NCBI GenBank assembly: GCA_044350415.1
Contig: JBILHQ010000014.1
Location: 1 to 50,249 of the forward strand
From: M3007 sp044350415
Lineage (GTDB): Bacteria > Bacteroidota > Bacteroidia > Chitinophagales > Saprospiraceae
Direction: 5' to 3'
Length of the DNA stretch: 50,249 nt
In this document: positions 8,601 to 15,414 of the stretch, one piece after another
How the letters are laid out: each line of letters begins with the position of its first letter
How positions within the stretch are numbered: the first letter of the stretch is position 1
Notes under the pieces: model-generated
The model's database searches: none
What the model saw: the letters and a program-made list of their open reading frames with translations, nothing else
Told to the model about the DNA's origin: nothing
Program-made: the position numbers and the translations under genes

Positions 8601-10711
8601 AGTGAGGCAGCAATGTTGATATTACCTAGATTATCCAGTCCGATGCCTGCCGTCGCTGTGGCGTTCTGGATAGAACCTTTTGCTGTGCCGCGTATGGTTA
8701 TCAATCCGGGCAGGCGTAATACATTCGTAATCAGTGAGTCCGGCATATAACCCAATATTTCAGCGCGTGTCAAGGTGCCCTCGAAAGACACGTCGAAGCC
8801 CCACTGATCGGGTGTCTGTATATCGTTCAGCATCCCTTTAAAAGCCAGGTGACTGGTGGCTCCGTCGCGAATAGCATTGCATGTAAAATCTGTTTGGAGT
8901 GCTGCTAATGAGCCGCTGATAGTACCAGTGGCTTTCCACCAATCGGGGAATTGCAGCGCTTTTGTTTCAAAAATAGTAAAAAAGTTACCCGGAGCGTCCA
9001 ATTGATAGATCTTCAGGTCCATGCCAAGATGATCGGGGTCATTCAAATCGCTCAGCGTGCCCGCCACGTCAAACTGTAAATTTGGTCCGGGCAGGGCTGA
9101 AAAGTTGCGGCCAGTCTGCAAGGCTGCTGCCTCACCGTGCAGTGCCAACTGCAAATGGGCCAGCGTACCAGCGATATTACCGGAGGCACTGAGCCATGCG
9201 GGTGACGGCTGTATTAACAGGCTGTCTAAAGGTAAAGGCGTATCGCCTACAGACATCCAGCGCACGAGATCCGTGCGATTGGTCTCCAGGTGACTGATAT
9301 TGAGGAGCATGCCCAGTTGGGCAGGGTCAGACAATTGTTGTAGGGAGCCGGTGAAAGCAGCGACAGTACCACTGCCTGCCCGGAATTGGATATTTTCAGT
9401 TTGAAGGTTGTCGAGCCAGCCATTCAGGGTGCCTGATACTTCGTAAGGTATATCCTGCAACCGGAAGAGGGCAAGGCTTTCCTGCGGCGGAAGCAGGAGC
9501 AACAAATCACCTGCAATACCTTTTACCTGCCGCAATTGGATCTGCATCTTATTAAAAGTCGCTTTTGGGGTTTTAAACAGCAAAATATCGCCGTCCAGAA
9601 CAGTCTGGTTCAGTTTGACTACGGCATTTTTCACTTCAATACTACCGGAAGTTACCCGGGTACTTGCCTGGAGTGCGTGAACGACAATACCGCTTTTATC
9701 AATAGCAGAGAATGCATCGGCCAGTAGCACCAGTGTATCATTTTGAAAAGAAAAGTTGGGAATTCTGGCATTCAACCGCGTCATTGCTAAATCACCGACA
9801 TTGAAATGGCCCGGTGTTGCGGGCGTTACAGGATCGTGGTAAGCGACTGCACTGTTGTCGACCCGCACCCCTTTAGTTTGAATTTGGAGAACATTGTTGG
9901 CGGATCGGAGGTAAAGGTTGTCGATTTGGGCCTGCTCCAGGGTAGCATCTAAGGCCATTTCTGGAGTTACGTAAAGCAGGTGCGAACGCGTTATTTCGCC
10001 ATTGTTCAAGGATAGGCCGAAGGCCGGCGCTGGTTCCGTACTTATTTTATTTTGTACCATCCTGATGTCGGCATCGGCCAACTGCAGACCATCCAGAACG
10101 AACTGTAATGTTTTCATATCCACTTGAGCAATCACCGTTTCAGCCGTTCCGATATTGGCCTGGATTGCACTTGCAGCATTGTCGTCCTCCTGCAAAAAGT
10201 GTACGTTTTGGAGAGACAGAGCCGTCATATCCAGCTGTAATTGCCAGGCAGATGCCGTTGTATCAGCCATTACCGGCGCGTTGGGATTTGCAAAAGCCTG
10301 TACGATAAAATCAAAATTGTAAATACTGTCTTTACGGTGGAGGTAAATCCCGGCATCTTTGAGCGATATCTTTTGTAACTCGATAGTTTGGTTCATTAAT
10401 CGCCACATATCTACGGACACCACCAAACTGCCCACCCTCGCCAGCGTATCACCTTGCTGGTCTTCGAGTAAAAAATTTTCTAAAGAGACGTAGTAAGGAA
10501 AACGCAGGCGAATGGCTCCGATTTCTACCCGCGTACCGAATTTTTGCTGCAAATATCTTGCTGCTTTTTGCGTAGCAGCTTGCTGCACGACGGGCAAAGA
10601 AAGGGTAAACAACGTGACCAGTAATAACAACAACAAAGCACAGAGGTTGTAGAATACCACCCTCCCAAACTTCCGCCAGCGCGCGGCGGCTTGCCTTGTT
10701 TTTTCATTCAT
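5672..10711 (-). CDS. tamB: Translocation and assembly module protein TamB (DUF490 family)
   Basis: 1679 residues from the ATG at 10711. The frame stays open 90 nt further upstream, but the ATG gives a normal short cytoplasmic N-terminus and overlaps the stop of the upstream small gene. Residues about 17-40 form one membrane anchor (YNLCALLLLLLVTLF), followed by an AsmA-like stretch (VEIGAIRLRFPYYVSLENF). Most of the protein is repeated beta-rich segments that in this family build a long hydrophobic groove spanning the periplasm. The last 430 residues are the TamB domain that meets the outer-membrane partner, with typical FSGNAIGKLQFNL and QVELVRGVYNY motifs. Role by family: phospholipid transport and outer-membrane protein assembly between inner and outer membranes. 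It is coupled to the TamL-like gene 4 nt downstream. Confidence 0.92.
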   Translation of the reverse strand: MNEKTRQAAARWRKFGRVVFYNLCALLLLLLVTLFTLSLPVVQQAATQKAARYLQQKFGTRVEIGAIRLRFPYYVSLENFLLEDQQGDTLARVGSLVVSVDMWRLMNQTIELQKISLKDAGIYLHRKDSIYNFDFIVQAFANPNAPVMADTTASAWQLQLDMTALSLQNVHFLQEDDNAASAIQANIGTAETVIAQVDMKTLQFVLDGLQLADADIRMVQNKISTEPAPAFGLSLNNGEITRSHLLYVTPEMALDATLEQAQIDNLYLRSANNVLQIQTKGVRVDNSAVAYHDPVTPATPGHFNVGDLAMTRLNARIPNFSFQNDTLVLLADAFSAIDKSGIVVHALQASTRVTSGSIEVKNAVVKLNQTVLDGDILLFKTPKATFNKMQIQLRQVKGIAGDLLLLLPPQESLALFRLQDIPYEVSGTLNGWLDNLQTENIQFRAGSGTVAAFTGSLQQLSDPAQLGMLLNISHLETNRTDLVRWMSVGDTPLPLDSLLIQPSPAWLSASGNIAGTLAHLQLALHGEAAALQTGRNFSALPGPNLQFDVAGTLSDLNDPDHLGMDLKIYQLDAPGNFFTIFETKALQFPDWWKATGTISGSLAALQTDFTCNAIRDGATSHLAFKGMLNDIQTPDQWGFDVSFEGTLTRAEILGYMPDSLITNVLRLPGLITIRGTAKGSIQNATATAGIGLDNLGNINIAASLRDTTYQLDLTGQNLRISQLAADTSLRPLQTIGFNAQVNGRGSGVGKDASVQLVGVVDSVIWDNLILRDITFDADVNGRRFKGGFQSPDERAAVRARASGDFTSAIPMLDMDISLNCVDLREFGWTSRPTTGCMHIRSHSEGLSIDTLSARVNIENIDLQYDTVHIHPGDLAINVSLDNRHNNIDIFSDWLQGTIKGYFSLADLSTTIGNIAGQYFVVDRTTIMPPVSTDSFFVQLHLLSPELLTTGLVPGLTDLGPVYLEGALVGQRNYFSLLVQEPKVVYRNWEMDSLKVRAYAGDTAALFVLTSPFVKRGDQPFVENAVLNGQFQANVADVSFKANSNDGRERFLLAIQAMLQKNPKETVISLAPRQIIDFKEWAIDPDNKIHITPTGAAVQKFTLTGAEQSIQLEGATRKLAGNKTGLDFALDIDRLNYNNFDIFLAGILQNLDGWGEGHLKINGSTDAPQVRGKIQLHETFFTPVLTNVRYGLSETPFVFTDSGIVLDGLVLRDPDGKTLDINGQLSTIDWTNIQSNLTLHADRWQALHSSKKENPVYFGELYVSLDGTIKGPLSQPDIQLVVKTAKESTFTYVYDVATQALQHEGIVYFLSPPQQNVRPIVYDTPVNIQPFTLSASIEIDSNLTINSVINPVTGDDFSGNAIGKLQFNLLKNGNMTLAGQVELVRGVYNYSYQSVVKRSFEVTNGSTITWTGDMLAPELALKARYRFKASPYPLVVNQLSTESVEETAKYRKPQTFFLQTTLNGSAMQPDVSFQFIYPTTAKQESLGTGFGNQQSDLVQRALSNVNQDKNLLSRQVFGVLLLRNFIGETIGTSTAISGGNPLQSGLSSFLTSQINALADQYLTWIDVDLATTEGATNTGASQAEGTTNYQLRLQKSFFEDRLTFKLSGGTTVGGGESARSGLDNASVEYALNRNGELKITIFSEKGFELLNASSANLRNSGAGLILAKEFGGAGKSRNRQ

Positions 10712-10943
10712 GGTCGTTCTTTTTTTCACCAGCCAGGTCATTTCCTTTTGCCGGGGCCACCTTTTTAGGTTTCGGAAGTACCAGCCTTTGGCCATCAACA
10801 CCCGAATAAGCGATTAAAGGATGCCCCTTCTGTTCGTTAGGATCACTAAGATCGGGTTTTTTTTTGTTAAAATCCTCATTTATTTTTTGGCTGAGCATCG
10901 TGCCGGAATTTGGGATCGGCAAGTCTTTTTTATTTTTTCCCAT
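10704..10943 (-). CDS. Small charged protein upstream of tamB
   Basis: 79 residues, starting MGKNKKDLPIPNSG and ending KGNDLAGEKKNDHE. It is lysine-rich and has no signal peptide, membrane segment or recognisable domain. Its stop codon overlaps the tamB start region by 8 nt, so translational coupling is likely and the overlap supports this being a real gene. Function unknown; the context suggests a cytoplasmic or membrane-surface accessory of the TamB/TamL system, which is inference only. Confidence 0.55.
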   Translation of the reverse strand: MGKNKKDLPIPNSGTMLSQKINEDFNKKKPDLSDPNEQKGHPLIAYSGVDGQRLVLPKPKKVAPAKGNDLAGEKKNDHE

Positions 10944-10950
10944 TATTGAT

Positions 10951-10970
10951 CCGTGATAGGTTTTTCACGG
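10951..10970 (-). promoter_or_regulatory. Short palindrome just upstream of the tam operon
   Basis: Arms CCGTGA and TCACGG are separated by 8 nt and lie 7 nt before the start codon of the small tam-operon gene. It could be a leader hairpin or an operator. Evidence is symmetry and position only. Confidence 0.3.
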
Positions 10971-11202
10971 TGCAAAAATTGGGTTAAGGAGATAAGAAGG
11001 CGTTACATAATTTTGGAAAAGAGTTGTATAATTCATAGGTGCCTGATGAATTCGGTTATATTTGTGGTTGCATACCTGCCATTATCCTGATACCCTAATA
11101 AATCAGGTAGAAGAAGGAAGGAATCCAGACATGCTCCAAGATGGCGACGATCAGAAAAATATGGTTCGACAAAGTACTTTTCTGAGAACCCCCAAAAATC
11201 TG

Positions 11203-11210
11203 TATTTTTG
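11203..11210 (+). promoter_or_regulatory. Candidate -7 promoter element TATTTTTG
   Basis: It matches the Bacteroidota -7 consensus TAnnTTTG and lies 18 nt before the ATG of the Rpn remnant. No convincing -33 TTTG was found at the right distance. It could now drive the downstream pseudo-esterase. Confidence 0.4.
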
Positions 11211-11228
11211 CCTTGCAGCGACTATGAT

Positions 11229-11645
11229 ATGAGTACCGTAGAAAAATACATCAATCCATTTACTGATTTTGGATCTAAAAAATTGTTTGGCCCAGAGCCC
11301 AGCCTGGAAAACCGTCCTGCGGGATTAAAAAACCGGACATTCCAAAAAGTATTTGAAACTGCCGAAATCGCGAAGTTTTCCCACGATGAGAAGGCGAAGC
11401 ATAAAGAACGTTTTAAATATTATCGTGACCTGAAAAATGTAGTGTATACTTCTTACAAAGAAGCTAAAGCAGAAGGCAAGAAGGAGCGAAATATTGAGAT
11501 TGCCCGGCAGCTGAAATTAGACGGAGAACCTTTAGATAAGATCATACGCTACACCGGGTTATCTATGCAGGATATTGAAAACATACAATCCAGTGAACCC
11601 AACTTCATTGTCGTCATAAAAATTATAAAAACTTACTTCAACACC
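11229..11645 (+). pseudogene. Core-deleted Rpn-family PD-(D/E)XK nuclease/transposase remnant
   Basis: From ATG 11229 the first 22 residues (EKYINPFTDFGSKKLFG) match the start of Rpn/PDDEXK_2 recombination-promoting nucleases. After a junction at about residues 25-38 the sequence jumps to the family's usual C-terminus: VFETAEIAKFSHDE, YYRDLKN, then YKEAKAEGKKERNIEIARQL and an HTH-like IIRYTGLSMQDIENI. The nuclease core that should lie between, well over 100 residues in normal members, is missing, so the product cannot be an active nuclease. The frame stays open through the remnant into the next gene (ATG 11646) with no stop codon between them. Family assignment is from remembered consensus, not a search. 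Confidence 0.75.
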
Positions 11646-12752
11646 ATGAACAACTCATTTAAAAACAACATTTTATGGGCAATATTATTGGTCTTTTTCC
11701 AGGCAGGCACCCTTGCTGCCCAGAGCACCCCGGCGAAGGAGATCAACATTACTTCTGCTATTTTGAAAAAAAAGGTAAGCCTTCAGGTGCAACTACCTGA
11801 TGGGTACCGTACTTCCAAAATGAAATACGCAGTACTGTATGTGCTCAACGGAGACGATCAACTGGCAGGCGAAATGGCCATCAAAGCCCGGGAATTGCAC
11901 CAGGAAAACAACATCCCAGAGATGATCGTAGTTGGCATTGATACCGACGATGATGCCGCCCAATTCCTTTCCTGTATGGAAAAAGAACTGATCCCTGCCC
12001 TCGCCAAAAAGTACCGCACCAACGGAACGCGCATCCTCCTCAGCAAAGACCTTTCAGGGTCCCTGGCGCTGTATGCCTTGCTCACCAAACCTGCCTTGTT
12101 CAACGGTTATATCTCCGCCACGCAACACTGGGTGAAGAATGGCAAAGACATCTACACGGGTATGACCGAAGCAGCCTTCCAAAAAACTGCCCAATATGAA
12201 GGCAGGAAAATCTTTTTTGCAAGGTTAAGTGGCGCATACGACGATAGCGACCCGAAAAAGAACGAAAAAGAAATGCAGCAGTTTTCAGACCTCCTCATCT
12301 CCAAATCTGACAATCGCATTGCGACCCAATACAAGGTTTTCAGCGACTGGGGCGACCCGGTTCGACCTGATTTTAAGGAGTGCCTGTTGTTTGTGGCAGG
12401 ATCGGGAAAGCAACCCAAAACCCCCACCTCCAAACTCGAAAAGCACCAACTCGCCGACGGCAAATGGGTGATCAGAGACAGCCAAAAAAAGGTACTGTAC
12501 GACATATTTCCTTACGACAATGGCCCGGATTATCCCTCCGATGGCTTGTTCCGAATAGTGAAAGACGGCAAAATCGGTTACGCCGACGAACACACCTATG
12601 CCATCGTAATACCCGCGCAGTTCGATTGTGCCTATCCTTTTGAAAATGGGAAAGCCAAAGTCAGTAATCAATGCCAAACCGTCAAAGATGGTGAATACAG
12701 CATTTGGGAAAGCGATGCCTGGAAATATGTGGATAAAAAAGGGAAATACTGA
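11646..12752 (+). CDS. Secreted esterase-like pseudoenzyme with C-terminal WG-type repeats
   Basis: 368 residues from ATG 11646, chosen because it starts a clear signal peptide (ILWAILLVFFQAGTLAAQ). Residues about 30-250 follow the esterase D/enterochelin-esterase fold: VQLPDGY, YAVLYVLNGDD, PEMIVVGIDT, MEKELIPALAKKYRTN. At the nucleophile elbow, where the family has GHSxGG, this protein has SKDLSG (133-138), so Asp135 stands in place of the catalytic Ser. The usual late D-H-G motif reads DWGD (234-237), so the His is also absent. Residues about 272-368 contain WG-like repeats (KWVIRDSQKKVLYDI, GLFRIVKDGKIGYAD, AWKYVDKKGKY), which in other proteins mediate binding. A non-catalytic binding protein is likely. 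The frame is continuous with the upstream Rpn remnant, so a fused product is formally possible. Confidence 0.7.
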   Translation: MNNSFKNNILWAILLVFFQAGTLAAQSTPAKEINITSAILKKKVSLQVQLPDGYRTSKMKYAVLYVLNGDDQLAGEMAIKARELHQENNIPEMIVVGIDTDDDAAQFLSCMEKELIPALAKKYRTNGTRILLSKDLSGSLALYALLTKPALFNGYISATQHWVKNGKDIYTGMTEAAFQKTAQYEGRKIFFARLSGAYDDSDPKKNEKEMQQFSDLLISKSDNRIATQYKVFSDWGDPVRPDFKECLLFVAGSGKQPKTPTSKLEKHQLADGKWVIRDSQKKVLYDIFPYDNGPDYPSDGLFRIVKDGKIGYADEHTYAIVIPAQFDCAYPFENGKAKVSNQCQTVKDGEYSIWESDAWKYVDKKGKY

Positions 12753-12956
12753 GACTTGACAGACCACTAATGGCAGTGGGCTAATATCCGTACGAAACCG
12801 GGCACTGTTGTTCATTTTCGAACACCTTATTTAAATAAAATAAAATTAAAATATTGGCTACCAGGTCTTTAAACAATTGGCATACTGATTGGGAATATTG
12901 AGTGTTGTTGCGGTGAGAGACCATCCATAACAATACTTATTTAAATTAAACAAAAT

Positions 12957-15392
12957 ATGATTGGAAATTACCTGAAAATCGCCTGCCGTTCCTTGTGGAA
13001 AAACAAGGGCCTCTCCATCATTAACATTGTTGGTCTGTCCGTTGGTTTGGCCTGTTTTGCATTGTTTTCATTGGCCGTTCTGAACGAGTACAGTTTCGAC
13101 CGCTTTCATACGAAAGCCGACCGTTTATTCGCGGTTTATGAAGCCATCGGTGAATTAAGTGGCCAGCCTGCTCAGAAATTGATCAATTTACCAATGCCGC
13201 TTGGTCCTGCGTTAAAAGAAGATTTTCCTGATATCGAACGGTTTGCGCGATTACAGGGTTCAGGCGAAACCTTCGTAGTACACACTCCGAATGGCATTGT
13301 TGAAGAGCAAGCGAGTTTCGTGGATCCGGCATTTTTTGAGATGTTTAGTTTCCCATTTTTATATGGGAATGCACTTTCTGCATTCGCTGTACCCAGCAAC
13401 GTTGTTTTGACCGAAAAAATGGCGCAAAAGTTCTTCGGGGAATCCAACCCAACGGGCAAAACACTGGGCATCAATATAGCAGGCGGAGATCATTTCGAGT
13501 TGTTTACCGTTTCTGCAGTTGTTCAGAATTTACCCTCCAATTCGACCCTCCAGTTTGGCATATTAATGTCATTTGAAAAATTCGCAACCAGCGCACGTGG
13601 CAGAGCTGACGCAACGAACTGGCAGCAATTATCTATGCAAACGTTCATAGAATTGCGTCCAGGCTCCGGCTTGTCAAAAGACCAGAAACGGTTGGACCAA
13701 TTTTTCGGAAAATACTATCCTGACGTAGAAAAATCACTCCGCGACAACGGACTTTGGAGCAAACCGGAGCTACCCGTCACCTACGCCCTTTTGCCCATTC
13801 AATCGATGCACCACGACCCTGATTCAGGCATCTCCCCCAGACTTTCGCTGATCTTGCTGGCAATCGGCGGTGTTATCCTGCTCATCGCCTGTATCAATTT
13901 TATGACATTGTCCATCGGGCGTTCCGCAGGCCGGGCGCGGGAAATCGGAGTGCGCAAAGTCATTGGCGCAAGCCGGGGGCAACTTGCAAGGCAACATCTG
14001 GTGGAGGCTGTTTTGCTCAGTAGCCTTTCCACAGCAACAGGCATGGTCCTCACGATGGTATTATTACCTGTTTTTAATCAATTGTCGGACAAGGAGTTAA
14101 CATTTGACTTCCAACAGTTTCCTGAGCTTTTCAGACTGGTTCCAGGACTTGCATTGCTGGTCGGTGTTTTGGCAGGTAGTTACCCAGCCTTCGTTTTATC
14201 TGGTTTTTCGCCACTCGAAACCTTAAAAAGCACATTGAAAATCGGTGGGGAAAACTGGTTTACCAAATCGCTTGTCACCTTTCAATTCGTCCTTTCGGTT
14301 GGCTTTATGGCCTCCACCTTCATCATGCTGCGGCAGATGGCTTTTTTGCACGCTAAAGATCTTGGTTTTGACAAAGAAAACGTGGTGGTGGTGAATGCCC
14401 ACGGTGCGGCCGACCCGACTAAAACCCTCGCCCGTTTTCGGCAATCATTGGCCAATCGGCCCGAAATAAAGGGTATCGGCGGCGCAGAATTCTCCCTCGG
14501 TGCTGGCCCGATTGCAGGTAATAACAGGTTTGATTATAATGGGAAAACCACTGATATTTTTGAACATTTTATCGACCCAGAGTACCTCCGTGTATTAAAG
14601 ATACCGTTAGTATCCGGCAGAAACTTCGACGCAAATATGGTGCAGGACAGTGTGACTTCCGTTATTGTAAATGAAACGGCTGTACGGGCTTTCGGCTGGA
14701 CGACTGAAACAGCTCCCGGTCAGGTACTCACCGGCTACAATATGGCCAATCCAAAGCGCAATCCTGTGGTGATTGGCGTAGTGCGCGATTACCATTTCCG
14801 CTCGCTCCACGAAAAGGTATACCCGATGATGTTCACTATGTTCAACGATCGTTTGCCACAACAATTTTTCGTGCGCATTGCTCCTGGCGATCCGGGCCGG
14901 GCGCTCAGCCAAATTCAGATGGCATGGGCCGGAGTCGAGCCTGTTTTGCCTTTCCGATATACTTTTTTGGACGAAAATCTCCAAAAATCCTATGCGACCG
15001 AGTCCCGAATGAGCACCACTATTGGTTGGGCAGGCGGCATTGCCGTGTTTTTGGCATGTTTGGGATTATTTGGCCTGACAGCACTATCGACGCTGAACCG
15101 TACCAAAGAAGTGGGCATCCGAAAAGTTCTTGGTGCATCTGTGGCAGGTATCACAGCACTGCTGGCCAAAGACTTTTTGAAATTGGTCGTAGTGGCCATC
15201 ATCATTGCATCGCCCATCGCCTGGTACTTCATGAATAAATGGCTGGCCGATTTTGCCTACCGGATTGACATGCGTTGGTGGATGTTCGCCCTTTCGGGTG
15301 CAGTGGCAGTAGCGATTGCGTTTTTGACAGTTGGGTACCAGTCGGTGAAAGCCGCTTTGACCAACCCCGTAAAGAGCTTAAGGAGTGAATAG
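12957..15392 (+). CDS. ABC transporter permease, MacB/FtsX family
   Basis: 811 residues. It begins with the typical IACRSLWKNKGLSIINIVGLSVGLA signature and its first membrane segment (about 19-41), then a MacB periplasmic core domain (about 45-260). A FtsX unit follows (RAREIGVRKVIGASRGQL, about 325-345, with flanking membrane segments), then a second periplasmic domain and a second FtsX unit near the end (NRTKEVGIRKVLGAS). The two-core, eight-helix layout is the usual one for Bacteroidota permeases that use mechanical transmission to export peptides, lipoproteins or drugs. No ATPase gene is adjacent, so the partner must be elsewhere. The next gene's long open frame overlaps its end by 8 nt, but that start is doubtful. 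Confidence 0.9.
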   Translation: MIGNYLKIACRSLWKNKGLSIINIVGLSVGLACFALFSLAVLNEYSFDRFHTKADRLFAVYEAIGELSGQPAQKLINLPMPLGPALKEDFPDIERFARLQGSGETFVVHTPNGIVEEQASFVDPAFFEMFSFPFLYGNALSAFAVPSNVVLTEKMAQKFFGESNPTGKTLGINIAGGDHFELFTVSAVVQNLPSNSTLQFGILMSFEKFATSARGRADATNWQQLSMQTFIELRPGSGLSKDQKRLDQFFGKYYPDVEKSLRDNGLWSKPELPVTYALLPIQSMHHDPDSGISPRLSLILLAIGGVILLIACINFMTLSIGRSAGRAREIGVRKVIGASRGQLARQHLVEAVLLSSLSTATGMVLTMVLLPVFNQLSDKELTFDFQQFPELFRLVPGLALLVGVLAGSYPAFVLSGFSPLETLKSTLKIGGENWFTKSLVTFQFVLSVGFMASTFIMLRQMAFLHAKDLGFDKENVVVVNAHGAADPTKTLARFRQSLANRPEIKGIGGAEFSLGAGPIAGNNRFDYNGKTTDIFEHFIDPEYLRVLKIPLVSGRNFDANMVQDSVTSVIVNETAVRAFGWTTETAPGQVLTGYNMANPKRNPVVIGVVRDYHFRSLHEKVYPMMFTMFNDRLPQQFFVRIAPGDPGRALSQIQMAWAGVEPVLPFRYTFLDENLQKSYATESRMSTTIGWAGGIAVFLACLGLFGLTALSTLNRTKEVGIRKVLGASVAGITALLAKDFLKLVVVAIIIASPIAWYFMNKWLADFAYRIDMRWWMFALSGAVAVAIAFLTVGYQSVKAALTNPVKSLRSE

Positions 15393-15414
15393 TCATCAAA
15401 ATTGGTATAATTGT

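Noticed and set aside
5700..10700. Several plus-strand open frames opposite tamB
   Set aside because: They are antisense to a continuous 1679-codon gene with clear domains and show no family features, signal peptides or proper starts.
12878..12893. Sigma-54-like site TGGCAT-N5-TTGG upstream of the permease
   Set aside because: The -12 GC dinucleotide is GG here and no activator gene is adjacent; the match is weak enough for chance.
14924..15238. 104-codon plus-strand frame inside the permease gene
   Set aside because: It lies within the well-supported FtsX C-terminal domain in another frame and has no family match.
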